Notes under the pieces: generated by a model
The model's database searches: none
The model's input: only the letters and a program-made list of their open reading frames with translations
What the model was told of the DNA's origin: nothing
In this document: piece after piece, positions 32,998 through 44,778 of the stretch
How the letters are laid out: each line of letters opens with the position of its first letter
Position numbering within the stretch: position 1 is the stretch's first letter
Made by a program: the position numbers and the translations under genes
Source: Flaccisagitta enflata
Taxonomy: Eukaryota > Chaetognatha > Sagittoidea > Aphragmophora
Reading direction: 5' to 3'
Assembly (NCBI GenBank): GCA_965153355.1
Contig: OZ231126.1
Coordinates: 103,416,001-103,480,000 of the forward strand
DNA length: 64,000 nucleotides

Positions 32998-33686
32998 CAG
33001 TAAACTCCCGTTATAACGGATCTCTAGGGACCAACGAATTTTATGCGTTATTGACGGATTTCGTTATTGCCAAAATGACTATCCTCGACTATTTTCTTTG
33101 CTTACCACTTGGCTTTTTCTTAAAAAAAGAAAAATGCATTTGCATTGCAGCAATATGGAAAGCATTTTGAAAACGCGAACCTTTGTAAATATGAAGGCAC
33201 AGGGGGACTAACTAAGCCTCTAACAGAATCGCTAATTCATAAATGAAGATGCGCATTTTCACACTTGTGAACTATAGCTTTATGAATTGACAAAAAAAAG
33301 AGATGCCCAATCTCGTAGCATTTCCAGATAAAGATCTTTGATCTCAATTAAAAGAAAAAAAGTGTGCCTTGAAAATTCATTATTAAGATAGTTTTTTCAT
33401 TTTCATGAAATGGCGATGTCCTTATGTCCTTTTGTTTTGAGTTTCTGTTTGATTGCAATTCAGCGCAAATTTTTTTTCATCTGTAATGAATTGAATGGTT
33501 TTGAAAGCAATTTCATATGAGCGACATAAATCAGCTTGAAGGTGTCCTTGATGCACCATATTGGAAATTTCAACCAATGTAAACACAAGTCCTGATAGTT
33601 TTTCTTTTTTTCTTTTTTGTTTGTTATGAATAGCAATGGGCGAAACAAAATCAGTAAATAATTGTTGTGCTCATAAAATGGGTAAG

Positions 33687-33744
<58 letters not shown>

Positions 33745-34016
33745 TTTGACTCAATTAATAAACTCTCACCCCTGCCCGTTGATGAATTCGCGCTTTCTTT
33801 GTTCCTTAGCAGCCACCATCTCATATTGGCAGAAGATCGTAGGTCTGCGGACTGGCTACTCAATGCGTTATTCTTGGATTTTCCGTTATAGCTGGATCCG
33901 GTTGTAGTGGAGTTTTTTAACAAAGAAAGTAAAAAAAAGTGGTAGGGACTTTCTCTTAGCACTCGTTATAGGCGGATTTCCGTTATTCTTGGATCCGGTA
34001 TAGCGGGGTTTAACTG
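32998..34016. mobile_element. pogo/Tigger-like non-autonomous element (1.0 kb)
   Basis: Left end CAGTAAACTCCCGTTATAAC and right end complement CAGTTAAACCCCGCTATACC are inverted repeats flanked by TA on both sides (32,996-32,997 and 34,017-34,018). The interior has a (TC)n tract at 33,690-33,740 but no transposase. Confidence 0.75.
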
Positions 34017-34059
34017 TACTATTCACTTATTCACTCTTTCACTCTTTCTCTTTCTTTTT

Positions 34060-34270
<211 letters not shown>

Positions 34271-34494
34271 CTCTCTTTCTCCCTTGATCTTTATTGCTGT
34301 TTCCCAACATACATGTATGTATCAACTTTGTTCCTTCCATCAATCTGACAAGTATAAGTGTTTGAGTAGGTAAAAGTAGTAGTTTTCTTTCATTTCTGTA
34401 CTGTTTTTCATAATATCTACTGCATTTTGAATTGTTGTTTTTTTCCCAATCTAAGTGTCTTTAATATCCTTTTTGTCCATGTGTGTAAGTGTGT

Positions 34495-34520
34495 TTTTGT
34501 GTGTGTGTGTGTGAGTGTGT

Positions 34521-34587
<67 letters not shown>
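34495..34587. repeat. (GT)n microsatellite
   Basis: About 45 GT units with a few A interruptions. Potentially Z-DNA forming. Confidence 0.95.
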
Positions 34588-34594
<7 letters not shown>

Positions 34595-34757
34595 CACTGA
34601 GCTTTAAAAAAATATCTGAGTTAAAAATCATATGGAAGAGGGCTTCTCTACATTTTTGTATAGCATTGGGCTGATATACATGTAATTAGTAAAAATAAAT
34701 TCATACCCAAAGTGCTTTTTGAAAATTCTTCAAAATAGAACAAAATGAAACCCTGTC

Positions 34758-34971
<214 letters not shown>

Positions 34972-35057
34972 TTCAAAGAGCACGCTATCTGGACTGACTT
35001 TTTGTTCCTGGAACTTGTAGTGTTGTTTTCAACCAAGAATCAGTATATTTAGAGCAA

Positions 35058-35462
35058 TCAAGATCTGGCTAGTCTTTTCCACTCCAGATAGCGATTCCCA
35101 GATCCAGCATCAAGATATGGGGCCGGATTTGGGGCCCCTTTTGAGAAACGACATACCAGGTAAGAATGGACTTTCTCATCATTTGAGGTTTTGTTCATTT
35201 GTTTATGATTGGGTGTTGCGACATTTTCAGTATCTCGATCGCCACCTGTTGAATCATTTGCATTTTCAAGCAGCATTTTGTCTATACCCCATGAGTCTAT
35301 GACTGGTATTTCTTTATCTTCCTCATAGCCTTCATTATCTTCTACTAAAGCGTCTCCCGTACTTAGATAGGCATTAGGAAAATTTCCCGTTAGCTCTATC
35401 ATAAAGCAGTCAGAGAGATATCGACTCAGCAACCTATTTGTCTCTAGACACCTTAGAATCAA
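35058..35462 (-). CDS. Integrase tail / 3' terminal frame of retroelement 2
   Basis: This frame continues the integrase C-terminal domain after a one-base shift at about 35,460. It encodes about 130 residues: an amphipathic start, an acidic middle (NEGYEEDKE), and a Ser/Asn-rich end with no domain I know. It probably is the C-terminal extension of Pol; a separate small protein is less likely since its first codon is not a good ATG. Confidence 0.45.
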   Translation of the reverse strand: MILRCLETNRLLSRYLSDCFMIELTGNFPNAYLSTGDALVEDNEGYEEDKEIPVIDSWGIDKMLLENANDSTGGDRDTENVATPNHKQMNKTSNDEKVHSYLVCRFSKGAPNPAPYLDAGSGNRYLEWKRLARS

Positions 35463-37535
35463 TGATGTGGCCCCAGAAATGCCATTTTAAACTTGGGAAG
35501 GATAGAACGAAGATATTTAAGATTTTTTGAATATGCAAATACACGAACCCAAAGTTTCTGTCCTATTTGGATTTTTCTAGAGTATACTGTGTTCTTACAA
35601 GGTAGCTTCTGAGACAAATAAATGTCGTATTTCTCAAGATAGAAATCTGCCATTTGTTTCATGAATTTTACTCTGTCTTTGACGAATTTAGGATAGTCAA
35701 TCATGTCATCTTTGATCTCAAATAATGGATGAAAAAATGAGTTAGTTGTGCCACTGAGCAGTTCAAATGGAGTTTTTCCAAACTCATGCAGCATTAAGTT
35801 GTTTGTCACAAACTGCCAATTTTACGTTTCTTTTTATTTCACTTGGTTCTTTTCCAAACATCAAGCCTCTCAGAGCTTTAGAAAACGGGCGTACAGCAAG
35901 AGACTCAGCTGTTGATGCTTGAGGATGATAAGCTGAAACAACGCGATGTGATACTGAACCAAGCTTGAACAAGCATTTACTCAGTTCATTGACAAATGAA
36001 GTGGATCTGTCAGTTAGGATTGTGCAGCTGGCCCCATATACTGCAAAGAAATTTTGGAAAATCGTTTCTGCTGTTTCTTCAGCTGAGACTGTCTTGACGT
36101 AATTGAAGCTTACTATCTTAAATTTCAAGCCACATAAGCATAAAATGTATGCTTTAGTACCATTCTTACAGAACACTGGTCCCTTATGATCTGCAGCGAG
36201 AATAGACAGATTTCCTGGGTAATTGATGCGTTCACACTTGAGCTTTTTTCTATACTCCATTTGAGCGCAAATTGCGCATTTTGAGCAGACGGAAATAGCC
36301 AATGACAAGGCGTTTTCACAGAAAAAAGTTTTGCAAAAGACTGTATAACAGTAGAGATACCTTCTGTGGCCATTCCGACAGTGGACAGAAATGAGTTTTC
36401 TCTCGCCATCTGATTTCTCTAAAATAAGTGCTATGTTGAAATTTTCTCCAACTTTGGGTATTCTAATAATAAACAACAAGTTGGTTTCTGGGTCAAGAAA
36501 TAGCGCCTCTTTTTGGTTGAACATAGTGCGAAATAAGTTGGAGCCTCGTCTCCTTAAATCAACTCTCTCCTCATCTGCTCTTCCATGCAGATATTCTTTC
36601 ATTAATGAAATGTCAAGTGATTTGTCTTGCAGCTCTTTAAAATGACTGATTCTCGATTTTGCGTATGGGCTGAGCTGATATTTATCAATATTTTTTCGAA
36701 TTTCATCATAACATTTAAAAATTGGCTCTGAATCAAGATCAATGCCTTTTTGTTTATTTTCCTGATTGATAACATATATCTCCTGTAGGGTGAGAGATAG
36801 ATGCGTTCTGTCACTTAGAATTTCTTGGTCAACAAGGCCCTCAATGCCACTTGTTGCAAATGCAGAAAGCATACGATTTGAAGCTATGAAGTGTGTATCA
36901 TGTCTGAGCTCCCTCATATACTTGTCTGTGTATGGATCAAGCTTAGACTCACGTATTAGAAAGTCAATCATATCACCCCCATTTTCAGATCTAAAAAAGT
37001 TGTTGAATTCAGAGTCTGTGTGTTCACTTTGAATTAAATCTGGGCATACATTTTCATATGGCTTTTCAATTAAAACAAAAGTGTCATCTGATGTGTCAGG
37101 TTGTCTCCATGTTTCTATGGCTGTCATCAGGTTGTCCTTTTGTTCTTCAACATTCAAGATGTCAGGTATGCATTCATTTCTGCAGAGTGCTATTATGTCA
37201 TCATTCTGATGCGTACTATCACTGAAAACGTGTGTATCTTTAAATCGTTTTTTAGTGAGATTTATATCCCAATGTGAGACTGCTGCTTCCTTCATTTTGT
37301 TAACGCTCTCATGATTCTTTTTCATGTAGGATTCCAGATCTGCACATGGCTTAAATGTTTTTGAATCTAACAATGTTAAGTCAGAAATGCATGTACTCTC
37401 AATGCAGCGTTCATCTGGCAGTTCAGCCCTGTCACCTGAGTAACGTGAGATGTAATCTGCTGGGTTGTTAGATGTTGGTGTATACTGTATACAAAAATCA
37501 ATGCCTGAAATACTAATGATTAGGCGTTGAATCAA
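35459..37535 (-). CDS. pol: Pol: integrase (frameshifted near the C-terminus)
   Basis: Frame 37,535-35,784 starts within the RNase H end (NPADYISRYSG, the usual close of that domain). A long linker follows. The integrase has a His-His then Cys-Cys finger (CSKCAIC near 36,260) and a DDE core: Asp in LAADHKGP near 36,190, Asp in ILTDRS near 36,005 and Glu in STAES near 35,910. A one-base shift near 35,800 leads into frame 35,809-35,459 with TPFELLSG and the SH3-like C-terminal region (PKFKMAFLGPHH). LAADHKGP is an unusual form of the first catalytic motif, but the acid is present. The linker between RNase H and integrase is about 300 residues and shows no domain I know. Confidence 0.8.
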
Positions 37536-37615
37536 TGATTAGGCGTTGAATCAATGATTAGGCGTTGAATCAATGATTAGGCGTTGAATCAATGATTAGG
37601 CGTTGAATCAATGTT
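37519..37615. repeat. Five 19 bp tandem copies inside pol
   Basis: GATTAGGCGTTGAATCAAT is repeated five times with no substitution, exactly between the two halves of the RNase H domain. As 19 is not a multiple of three, the array shifts the frame and brings stops. The perfect identity points to recent slippage. Confidence 0.95.
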
Positions 37616-37873
37616 TGCTAAACCTTTTTTGAGTACATACACACAGACAAGGTTGTCACAGTACAGATTTAAGCATCTGCCAGCCAGAATAGCCTTGTTT
37701 GACACTAAAAACAATGCAATGGCTGAAAGCTCATTTACCCAAGGTGGCTTGTTCATGAAAGTTGGTGAAAGAAGCCTCGACCAAAACATGCCTAATTTCA
37801 ATGTTTTGTCATCATAGTCTTTGATGTATACACAGGCTGCTGCTGTTGGGATATTTGTAGAAGTAAGCTTAGC
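37589..37873 (-). pseudogene. pol: Pol: RNase H core, broken
   Basis: The frame resembles the RNase H fold: conserved Glu in WVNELSAIAL near 37,730 and Asp in YCDNL near 37,660. The first catalytic Asp, expected just after HIYT at 37,880, is replaced by a stop-containing stretch. The end is cut by the 19 bp array. RNase H activity is therefore probably lost in this copy. Confidence 0.65.
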
Positions 37874-39928
37874 CTAATATGTGTAGATATGTAGCTCATA
37901 GAACTTATTTGAGTCAGTGAGACGGCAATATCCCTCTAATGTTGAGGAAATGAGTTTCTCCTTGATCATTTTAAAGCACTTTTGTTGCTCTTCTCCCCAA
38001 TGAAACTTCGTTTCTTTTCTAACCAATGTTAAGATGGGACCAAGCAATATTTTCGAGCCCTCAAGTAGAATACTGAAAAAACCGCAAAATCCGATAAACT
38101 TTTGGCATGCAAGGACTGAGTCACATGGAGGGAAGTCAAGTAGAGCTCTGATTTTCTTTTCTGGCATAGTTACACTGAGACGGCCATTTTTTCTTAGAAA
38201 CTTGTATCCAAGAAATGTGAAGCTCTCTTGGGTCAAAATTGCCAATTTTGATGGTGTAATTAGCAAATTATGCTTCTCTAAATTAGTCATTACTTTTGCA
38301 ATGACGTTCAAATGCAAATATACTAAATAGTCCATTTGGTTACGAGGTCTTTTGAAGAAAGAATGAAGCTTCAACTTGTAGCTTTGTAGCTCTTGATAGA
38401 TCCCAGGGCTTTGTAGAATTGAATCGTCTAAGTAGCTGTGTAGTTGACCAGTATACAGAGGGTCCGTATTTGAAATAAGCTCTCCTTTGTCAAAATCTTT
38501 AATCATTTCCTTGTATTCAGAGACACTGCAATTTAATGGGATTGCATTTATTGGCTCTTCAATGGCTTTGAAGACTGTAGATGCAATATCTGAAGAATTG
38601 CTAAATCCCTGAACCAGCTTTTTTGATCTTAGATATTGGCCTTGAGTGTAGCTGTAATAGGCAAAAAGATCACGTACACATCTTCCTTGCTTGTCAGTCT
38701 GTCCTGAGAGGTTCAACTGAAAAAAGCTATTGTTCAAATCCATGATGGTGATTAAAGCAGTTTCTCTTACTTCATTGATGCATTCAGATATGGGGCAAAC
38801 ATAGCCTTGGGAAAGATTGCGACAGTGCTTAGTGAGGCCTGAGCAATCTTGAATAATTCTGTAATTTTTGGCCAAATACTTGTCATCCATTTGGTCCAAG
38901 CTGGCTTGGTCTGTTGGGTATATAGCATTTTTCTTTGGAAGTATGGAAAATGGATGAATGGCTTTTGGAAAAAAGCATTGTTCTGATAAGCCTACCCTGA
39001 CCATATAAGTTTGCATTCTGGCATAGAGATTCTTCATTATTACAGAAGGTGATTTATAGTGACATGCCATGAAGAAATTTTCTGGGATGTTGCCTCTTAG
39101 TTCATAATCAATAATCCCATGCCTTAGATCAGACAGATCATGTAAGAGGACTGATGAATGTTGCATAAGCAGATCCAAAACATCATTCTTATATTCTTTA
39201 GGTACATTTGCTAGCCATTCATGGCATTCAGCCTCATGAGACGCTTTATTCCATTTTTTCTTTCTTTCTTCTTGGGCCTTTTTTACTGCTTTTATCTCTG
39301 TGGAGGTCGGGATGATTTTGATTGGGTAAATGTAAATCTTTTCTTCCTCTGTTTTTTCTTTAATTTCGGCGAAATTGGCAAGCTCTATGTCAATATTAAG
39401 ATTGTTTTCTTCTTCTACCTTGGTACACACCCCCACACAACTTAATGTTGACAAACTAAGTGATTCATTTTTATTTCTGTCAAATCTGACATGTAAAACG
39501 CCAGATACTCTGTTTTTCTTTCTTCCTGATTTAGTCATCATTATTATCTCTGAGCTCTCAAGCCGAAGATTTTTAAAGACCAGTTCAGGACCTAAAGTAA
39601 ATTTACACACCCCTTCAACGTCATTTTCAATAAATACAGGGAGAAAAAATATATCTTGCCCCTGTAATGTGATCGCAACTGAGCTGTGGACCGCGAACTG
39701 ATCTTTTGTTTCTGTTCTAAGTGCTAAAACGCCCTCTGCATCATTTTCAGGCTCAGATCGAATCAAATGATCATCACCATCTTCAAATGTATCATTTATC
39801 TTATATATTGGCAGATCTTTTCCGTTGTGCTTGAAACAGGGTGGTTCCACGTCATAATTGACAGTAATCTTCATAAGTTTTTGTTCTGGGAATCCAAGAA
39901 TGAGGTCATAATTCAAATTTTTTCTCAT
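37874..39928 (-). CDS. pol: Pol: end of protease, reverse transcriptase
   Basis: The frame opens with the C-terminal protease motif (LILGFP), so the protease is split between this and the Gag frame by a one-base shift in an A6 run near 39,917. The ATG at 39,928 is therefore probably incidental. A long spacer follows. RT motifs are IMDLNNSFFQL near 38,735, YLDD near 38,420 and FLGYKF near 38,205; the thumb region leads into the RNase H start (HIYT). The fingers and palm contain an insertion (about 60 residues between QGF and YLDD) beyond the usual Gypsy length. All RT catalytic Asp residues are present. Confidence 0.85.
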   Translation of the reverse strand: MRKNLNYDLILGFPEQKLMKITVNYDVEPPCFKHNGKDLPIYKINDTFEDGDDHLIRSEPENDAEGVLALRTETKDQFAVHSSVAITLQGQDIFFLPVFIENDVEGVCKFTLGPELVFKNLRLESSEIIMMTKSGRKKNRVSGVLHVRFDRNKNESLSLSTLSCVGVCTKVEEENNLNIDIELANFAEIKEKTEEEKIYIYPIKIIPTSTEIKAVKKAQEERKKKWNKASHEAECHEWLANVPKEYKNDVLDLLMQHSSVLLHDLSDLRHGIIDYELRGNIPENFFMACHYKSPSVIMKNLYARMQTYMVRVGLSEQCFFPKAIHPFSILPKKNAIYPTDQASLDQMDDKYLAKNYRIIQDCSGLTKHCRNLSQGYVCPISECINEVRETALITIMDLNNSFFQLNLSGQTDKQGRCVRDLFAYYSYTQGQYLRSKKLVQGFSNSSDIASTVFKAIEEPINAIPLNCSVSEYKEMIKDFDKGELISNTDPLYTGQLHSYLDDSILQSPGIYQELQSYKLKLHSFFKRPRNQMDYLVYLHLNVIAKVMTNLEKHNLLITPSKLAILTQESFTFLGYKFLRKNGRLSVTMPEKKIRALLDFPPCDSVLACQKFIGFCGFFSILLEGSKILLGPILTLVRKETKFHWGEEQQKCFKMIKEKLISSTLEGYCRLTDSNKFYELHIYTY

Positions 39929-42074
39929 GAATAATGATTAACTCAATTTCAGTGACTGTACCAGAGCCCAAGTCCAGCTTAAACTTTCCTTTAAGATGGC
40001 AAGCAATTTTTGAGCCCTGAAAGCCCTGTAAAGTGGACTGATATTCAATGGGGTCAAATATTAGACCATTTTTCTCCAAATATTTCTTGCTTACAAGAGA
40101 ACAAGATGATCCAGAGTCATATAAAATATTGCAATTTGCCACATTATTGGCTTTGTCAATTATTTTACCATGCAAAAACGGCAGAGAAGTGACTGCATTA
40201 ACGACCTCATCAATCACGTTGATTGACCTTAGATGCTTTTCAACCTTTTTTGCGCCATATTTCTTCTTGAATTTCCTTATGGCATGTACCATTTCTTCAT
40301 CAATATCTGACTCTTCTTCATTCAAAGGGGCAATTTCTTTGGGTCTATCTTTATCTGATTCAGACGCCTGAAATTCTGTTTCTGACTCATCGATATTCAT
40401 GACTACTTTTTTATCCAAAGCACGACGCCTGGCATTTTTCTGGGCAAACCTTTTTTGGGCAGGGGTAGTCGTTGTGGCTACTTTTTGTTGCTTATTTGGG
40501 CAAACTCGTCCGAAATGTCCTTCCCGAAAACATATATTGCACTTGCTATCAGTAGCTTTGCAGCCATTTTGCCCATGACTGTCAATAGAATTGCCACAAT
40601 TTGGGCACATGCCACTAATGGCACAAACTTCGCCACCTATGGGATTACCGTTCAAATCGAGGTCCCCTTCATAGGTTGCATTTGCATAGAACTTGGATGA
40701 GCGAGTATTGACAAACATGTCTCTGTCCTGTTCCAACGGAATTTCACTATTTCCAGTAAGCTGATTGATGCGCAAATCCTCTGCAAAGGCTGAATTCAAA
40801 ATTATGATGGCCTCATCAATGTTTTTAGCCCCTTTTTTAACAATTTTGGAAACCATAAATTTACTTCTTAAACCCTTTTGGAAGCATTTTAAGACGTCTC
40901 TGGCAAAGTATTCAGACTGCATTATGGCTTCTGCATCATCATACTGTAGCACCTCTTTTTGCTTATAATCCCTGACTCTGAGAGAATATGAAAAAATATT
41001 TTCATTATTTTTTCTGTAAATGCCAGCTCCTTCAGCTGAGACGAGTTCTTTGCTTTTAACTCCAAGTGAAATGCAAATATGCGTTCCTAATTCATCCAAA
41101 TTCGCTCCAGGATGGGCCTTCAAAATTTGCTGTATTTGGTTCTTAATAAACTCATCAGCAATGTGTGTAATTAGATAAATTCTCGCCTCATATGGTCTTA
41201 GTTTAAAGAATTTCACTCTCAAAAGAAAATCATCATAGAAAAGTTGAAAATCATCTGTGACTGCATATTTTTTTAACGGTCCCATGATCTTTTGTCTGTA
41301 ATCAAGCAGATTTTTCCGTTTTTTAAATCTGTCCTGCCTTCTGTCAATTCTACGTTGGAAAGCAGGATTGTAATTTTGATGTCGCCTATTACGTCTCCTG
41401 TGTGCAGAGCTACTGGTGCTTGAAGCATAATCATTAGATTCATCTTCATCACCTTCATCACTGTCATCCCCATTTCCATCATCATCGGGGTCGTTATTGC
41501 CATGATCTCTTCTTGGTCTCCTATTACCTTTATAATTCTTTTTCTTATCATCTTCAGAACTATCACTTGACTCCTTATCAGAATCATCGCCATCTCCATT
41601 TTTTCTTCCTCCTTTTTTATTGTGGCTTTTACTATTATCTTCACTATCAGAGAGATCACTTGAATCGCTTTTCTTACCGCGTTTATACGCACGTCGTGAC
41701 CCATTATCTCTTTTCTTATGCTTGTGAGATGACTTCTTGGATGATGGAGCAAGACAACTTAAGCATAACTCATATTCACAGATGTCACAGATGTAACAAT
41801 CTGCATCATCATAGACCTCTGAACATAAGCTACATTCAAATGGACCGTGATCAGCCTTAAGTTAATGTCCCTCAGGACAACAATTTTGTCCAAACATCAT
41901 TTTGTCACTGTTTTTGCTCCTTTAAGACATTGTTCTTTGATATGCACGGTCTCTTTCACTCCTATCCTTATCAATGGAGTGATCAAAGTCCCTTTTACTA
42001 CTCTTCTTATCATTTTTACAAATGTTATACAGATCTTCAGTATAAGTTGAAAAACCTTTCTCAATTTTGGACAT
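39906..42074 (-). CDS. gag: Gag with N-terminal zinc module, acidic/basic linker, capsid, two zinc knuckles and protease active site
   Basis: One frame runs from ATG 42,074 to the stop at 39,906, interrupted only by TAA near 41,930 and near 41,870. From about 41,895 to 41,757 it encodes a Cys-rich module (CPEGH, C-x2-C, then CYICDIC and ELCLSC), patterned like a C1/ZZ-type zinc fold; one TAA falls inside it. A Ser/Asp/Lys-rich disordered linker follows (41,750-41,300). From the internal ATG at 41,285 comes a capsid-like helical domain, then two zinc knuckles (CPNC...H...C and CNICFREGHFGRVC, about 40,610-40,500). Finally comes the protease active site (LYDSGSSCSLVS, near 40,120). Gag and PR share one frame up to the A6 shift. 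The zinc module ahead of the capsid is unusual for Gypsy Gag. Confidence 0.75.
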
Positions 42075-42083
42075 ATCAGACTT

Positions 42084-43532
42084 TTAATTTTTGTCGTAGA
42101 TAGGCAGATTATTCGTTGGTCTCATAGAATTTCTGAACTGCCTATCAATGCTAATTTTGGACTTTTTATCATCAATGGTCTTATACATTTTAGACCTTCT
42201 AGCATCTCCTTCATTAAAAGTGCTATTCAAAATGTCTTTATCATTCTTTTTCTTATTCTTATCCTCAATTAGGTCGTTGATTTCGTCGTAGCGTGGATGT
42301 ATATCTTTTTTCTTTAAGATTCCTCCCTCAACTGTTTTCCTCCGCTCTTTTGTTTTACCCAAAGTGGCGCGCTTGTCAGATTTCTTATTTCTCTCTTCCT
42401 CAAAATCCTCAAAAATCGCATTTGCATGCAGCAATTCGGCGCCTTGTTGGCCATGAAGATGGCCTTGAGCTTTGGTTTTAGATTGGCCTTGATTTGGCCT
42501 CTGAGACAGGCCTCGATCATTTGAGTTATCTTTTTGCACCCTATTGAAGGCTGAAGGCCTCTCTTGATTATTCATTCCTGTCATTAGCGCCTCATTAATC
42601 TTTAATTGTTCTTCTATCCCACGAGTTTGACAAGCTTGCTCATTAGGATAATTGATTTCCTTGTGATTAAGATTGAGCTTGACCTTGTTTTTAACAACCT
42701 CATCTCCTGGGGCAATTACAGATGAATATCTTGGAGGCTTATTAGTTGGATCAACGTTTGCATTGTTACCAGTTGGCTGATTATCATTATTAATATCATT
42801 TCTATCAATTTGGGAGTAACGTGGTGGCTTGGCAGGTGGTATGCTACTATAATTATCACTGGCAGTAGCAGTGGTAGCAGTAGTGGTAACGCAATTGACC
42901 TGTGACTCACTAATGATTGGCACAAATGAATTTTGACTTGTAATCAAAACTTGTGTTTGTGTGTTGTGTGACTGACCACTGTGTGGCACTGGAACTTGTG
43001 GTGGTAGCTTAGGCTGCTCATATTCTGGACTCATACTCGACTTTTCAAGGGGTGGCAGGTCTTGGTATATGGGTTGAGATAAATCTAGAGACTTGACAGG
43101 TTGATCATTAGTCAAAATTGATTTTTCGGGTTTTCTGTTATTTTCAACAACATTATTTGTAATGACAGGGTCATTGCGAATTTTTAAAGGCATTCTTTGA
43201 TCAGAAATCAAGGGTTTCGATATTCTCTTAATTTCAAAATTTGGCAAGTTTGGACTGCCCTCAAAGTTGCCCTTGGCTCGTGAATCATGAAATATGTCAA
43301 AAGGCAAGGGAGTTGGATTTCGAAAAATCTCACTTTTTCCCTCTTCCCTATCTCTAAACATATCCAAGACCATTTCATTCACAGAATCGATATCATTATC
43401 AATTAAACCATGAATTTTCAAGAATTCATTCTCCTCAGACTGAACCAAAGCATTCAATCTATTAACAATATCAGCAGGCAGACCCATTTCAACCAAGTCG
43501 GAAGATTTTACAGTATTAAGAACTTTTGCCAA
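42084..43532 (-). CDS. Disordered Asn/Gln/Pro-rich protein upstream of Gag
   Basis: About 482 codons in the same frame as Gag, ending in TAA at 42,084, ten bases before the Gag ATG at 42,074. The first codon in frame is TTG, so it probably continues the frame ending at 43,516 through a one-base shift. The content is mostly disordered: Pro/Ser/Asn/Gln-rich with Lys-rich ends, two PPRYS repeats and no known domain. It may be a structural or RNA-binding protein expressed from the same transcript as Gag. Confidence 0.5.
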   Translation of the reverse strand: MAKVLNTVKSSDLVEMGLPADIVNRLNALVQSEENEFLKIHGLIDNDIDSVNEMVLDMFRDREEGKSEIFRNPTPLPFDIFHDSRAKGNFEGSPNLPNFEIKRISKPLISDQRMPLKIRNDPVITNNVVENNRKPEKSILTNDQPVKSLDLSQPIYQDLPPLEKSSMSPEYEQPKLPPQVPVPHSGQSHNTQTQVLITSQNSFVPIISESQVNCVTTTATTATASDNYSSIPPAKPPRYSQIDRNDINNDNQPTGNNANVDPTNKPPRYSSVIAPGDEVVKNKVKLNLNHKEINYPNEQACQTRGIEEQLKINEALMTGMNNQERPSAFNRVQKDNSNDRGLSQRPNQGQSKTKAQGHLHGQQGAELLHANAIFEDFEEERNKKSDKRATLGKTKERRKTVEGGILKKKDIHPRYDEINDLIEDKNKKKNDKDILNSTFNEGDARRSKMYKTIDDKKSKISIDRQFRNSMRPTNNLPIYDKN

Positions 43533-44724
43533 AATTCGAATAAAATTCCCCTAAAGCAGAGTTTATCTCATTATTTAATGGAGGAAAAAATTGACTTTTG
43601 ATTAAGTCAACGATCCCAGTGTTTTCTTTTCTTAGTGAAATGTTATCATCTTTTAGAATTAAGCCCTCAATGGGATTTTGTCTCATATTTGATACTAAAC
43701 GGCACTTGGCTTGCATGATTTGAGATTCAACATGCAGTCTAATAAAAGAAGCTATAAGCCCAAAAGGCACCAATGCCATTTTAACACGACCAAATTTATT
43801 GATGTTAAAGAATTTTAAATTTAAGTGTTGAAAGTCAAATAAAGAGTCTAGCTCTACTTTTCGTTTGAGTCTCATATTTTGATAAAGACAAAAAAGTGCA
43901 TAAGTACCATGACGCACAGTTTGAACCAAGTTTCCTTCAAAAACTAACTCCTTTGGCTCACCAGACGTCATTAAATGTTCTAATGCCTTAAAAATGTCAG
44001 TATTTAAGTAATTTAAAATAAGGCAAATTTTAACAATAGCAGAGCCCTCTGGGGTACTTTCCATCAAACGAAAATTAAAACTATTTGTTGGATCCCCAGT
44101 TAACTCTCCATTAGGGTAGAAGTTAACATTCATAGAACGAAAATGTTCATCACTTAACTGCATTTTAGTAAAAGTTAAAATGCGTGCAGTACTTTCTTGA
44201 TTCGGGACCAAAATGAGATTTGGTTCAAATAGATTTTCCGTGCTAACATTATGCTTGTTAAAGATTGGTAACGGATTTTGTGTAACAAGATGAAAATCAC
44301 GTGAAATATCTATATCTCTTGTAGTTACTTCCCTATTAAAGTTTTTACACATTGCGATATCATTTAAAATAGTTTGTAAGTGATGGTCTTCTGAACATTT
44401 TCTTTCTTTTTTACAAGAGACACACTTTCGGACAATTAAGTATTCATAGTTTTCATCTATTGGTGATGCCATGTCTCCTAATTTTGAATGTACAAAATTT
44501 AATTTTTCGATATCTGGTGAATCAAATTTAGTAAATTTACGATCCAAGTCGTCAGTAAAGCCTTTCCATGGAATATAGGCACTTGCTCTATTATGAAAAT
44601 CATGTAAACTATATCCATGATGGTTTCTAATTCGAAAAATGTGTTCCATTCCTTTAAATCGTTTTCCGTTTACCGCAGAAATCTTGGGAGTTGAGGTCAG
44701 AGTGGCCGGATCCAGCTCTTCCAA
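43516..44724 (-). CDS. Unknown 402-codon folded protein upstream of Gag
   Basis: Open from just after the TGA at 44,779 to 43,516; the first codon of the reported frame is TTG and no ATG lies nearby. The composition suggests a globular alpha/beta fold. A Cys/His cluster (CVSCKKERKC...HH near 44,430) may bind zinc. The domain is unrecognised. It shares the frame of the preceding ATG-started segment through one TGA, suggesting one protein of about 620 residues with either leaky termination or a nonsense mutation. Confidence 0.55.
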   Translation of the reverse strand: MEELDPATLTSTPKISAVNGKRFKGMEHIFRIRNHHGYSLHDFHNRASAYIPWKGFTDDLDRKFTKFDSPDIEKLNFVHSKLGDMASPIDENYEYLIVRKCVSCKKERKCSEDHHLQTILNDIAMCKNFNREVTTRDIDISRDFHLVTQNPLPIFNKHNVSTENLFEPNLILVPNQESTARILTFTKMQLSDEHFRSMNVNFYPNGELTGDPTNSFNFRLMESTPEGSAIVKICLILNYLNTDIFKALEHLMTSGEPKELVFEGNLVQTVRHGTYALFCLYQNMRLKRKVELDSLFDFQHLNLKFFNINKFGRVKMALVPFGLIASFIRLHVESQIMQAKCRLVSNMRQNPIEGLILKDDNISLRKENTGIVDLIKSQFFPPLNNEINSALGEFYSNFGKSS

Positions 44725-44778
44725 GTCGATGGCCGGTCGAGTTGGTGAGATGATTCCTTCCTTCTTCCCAAAAATAGA

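Noticed and set aside
41273-41752. Met/Ile-rich 159-residue minus-strand frame
   Set aside because: Shadow of the Gag linker; the overlapping Gag frame gives a Ser/Asp/Lys linker joined to zinc motifs and capsid.
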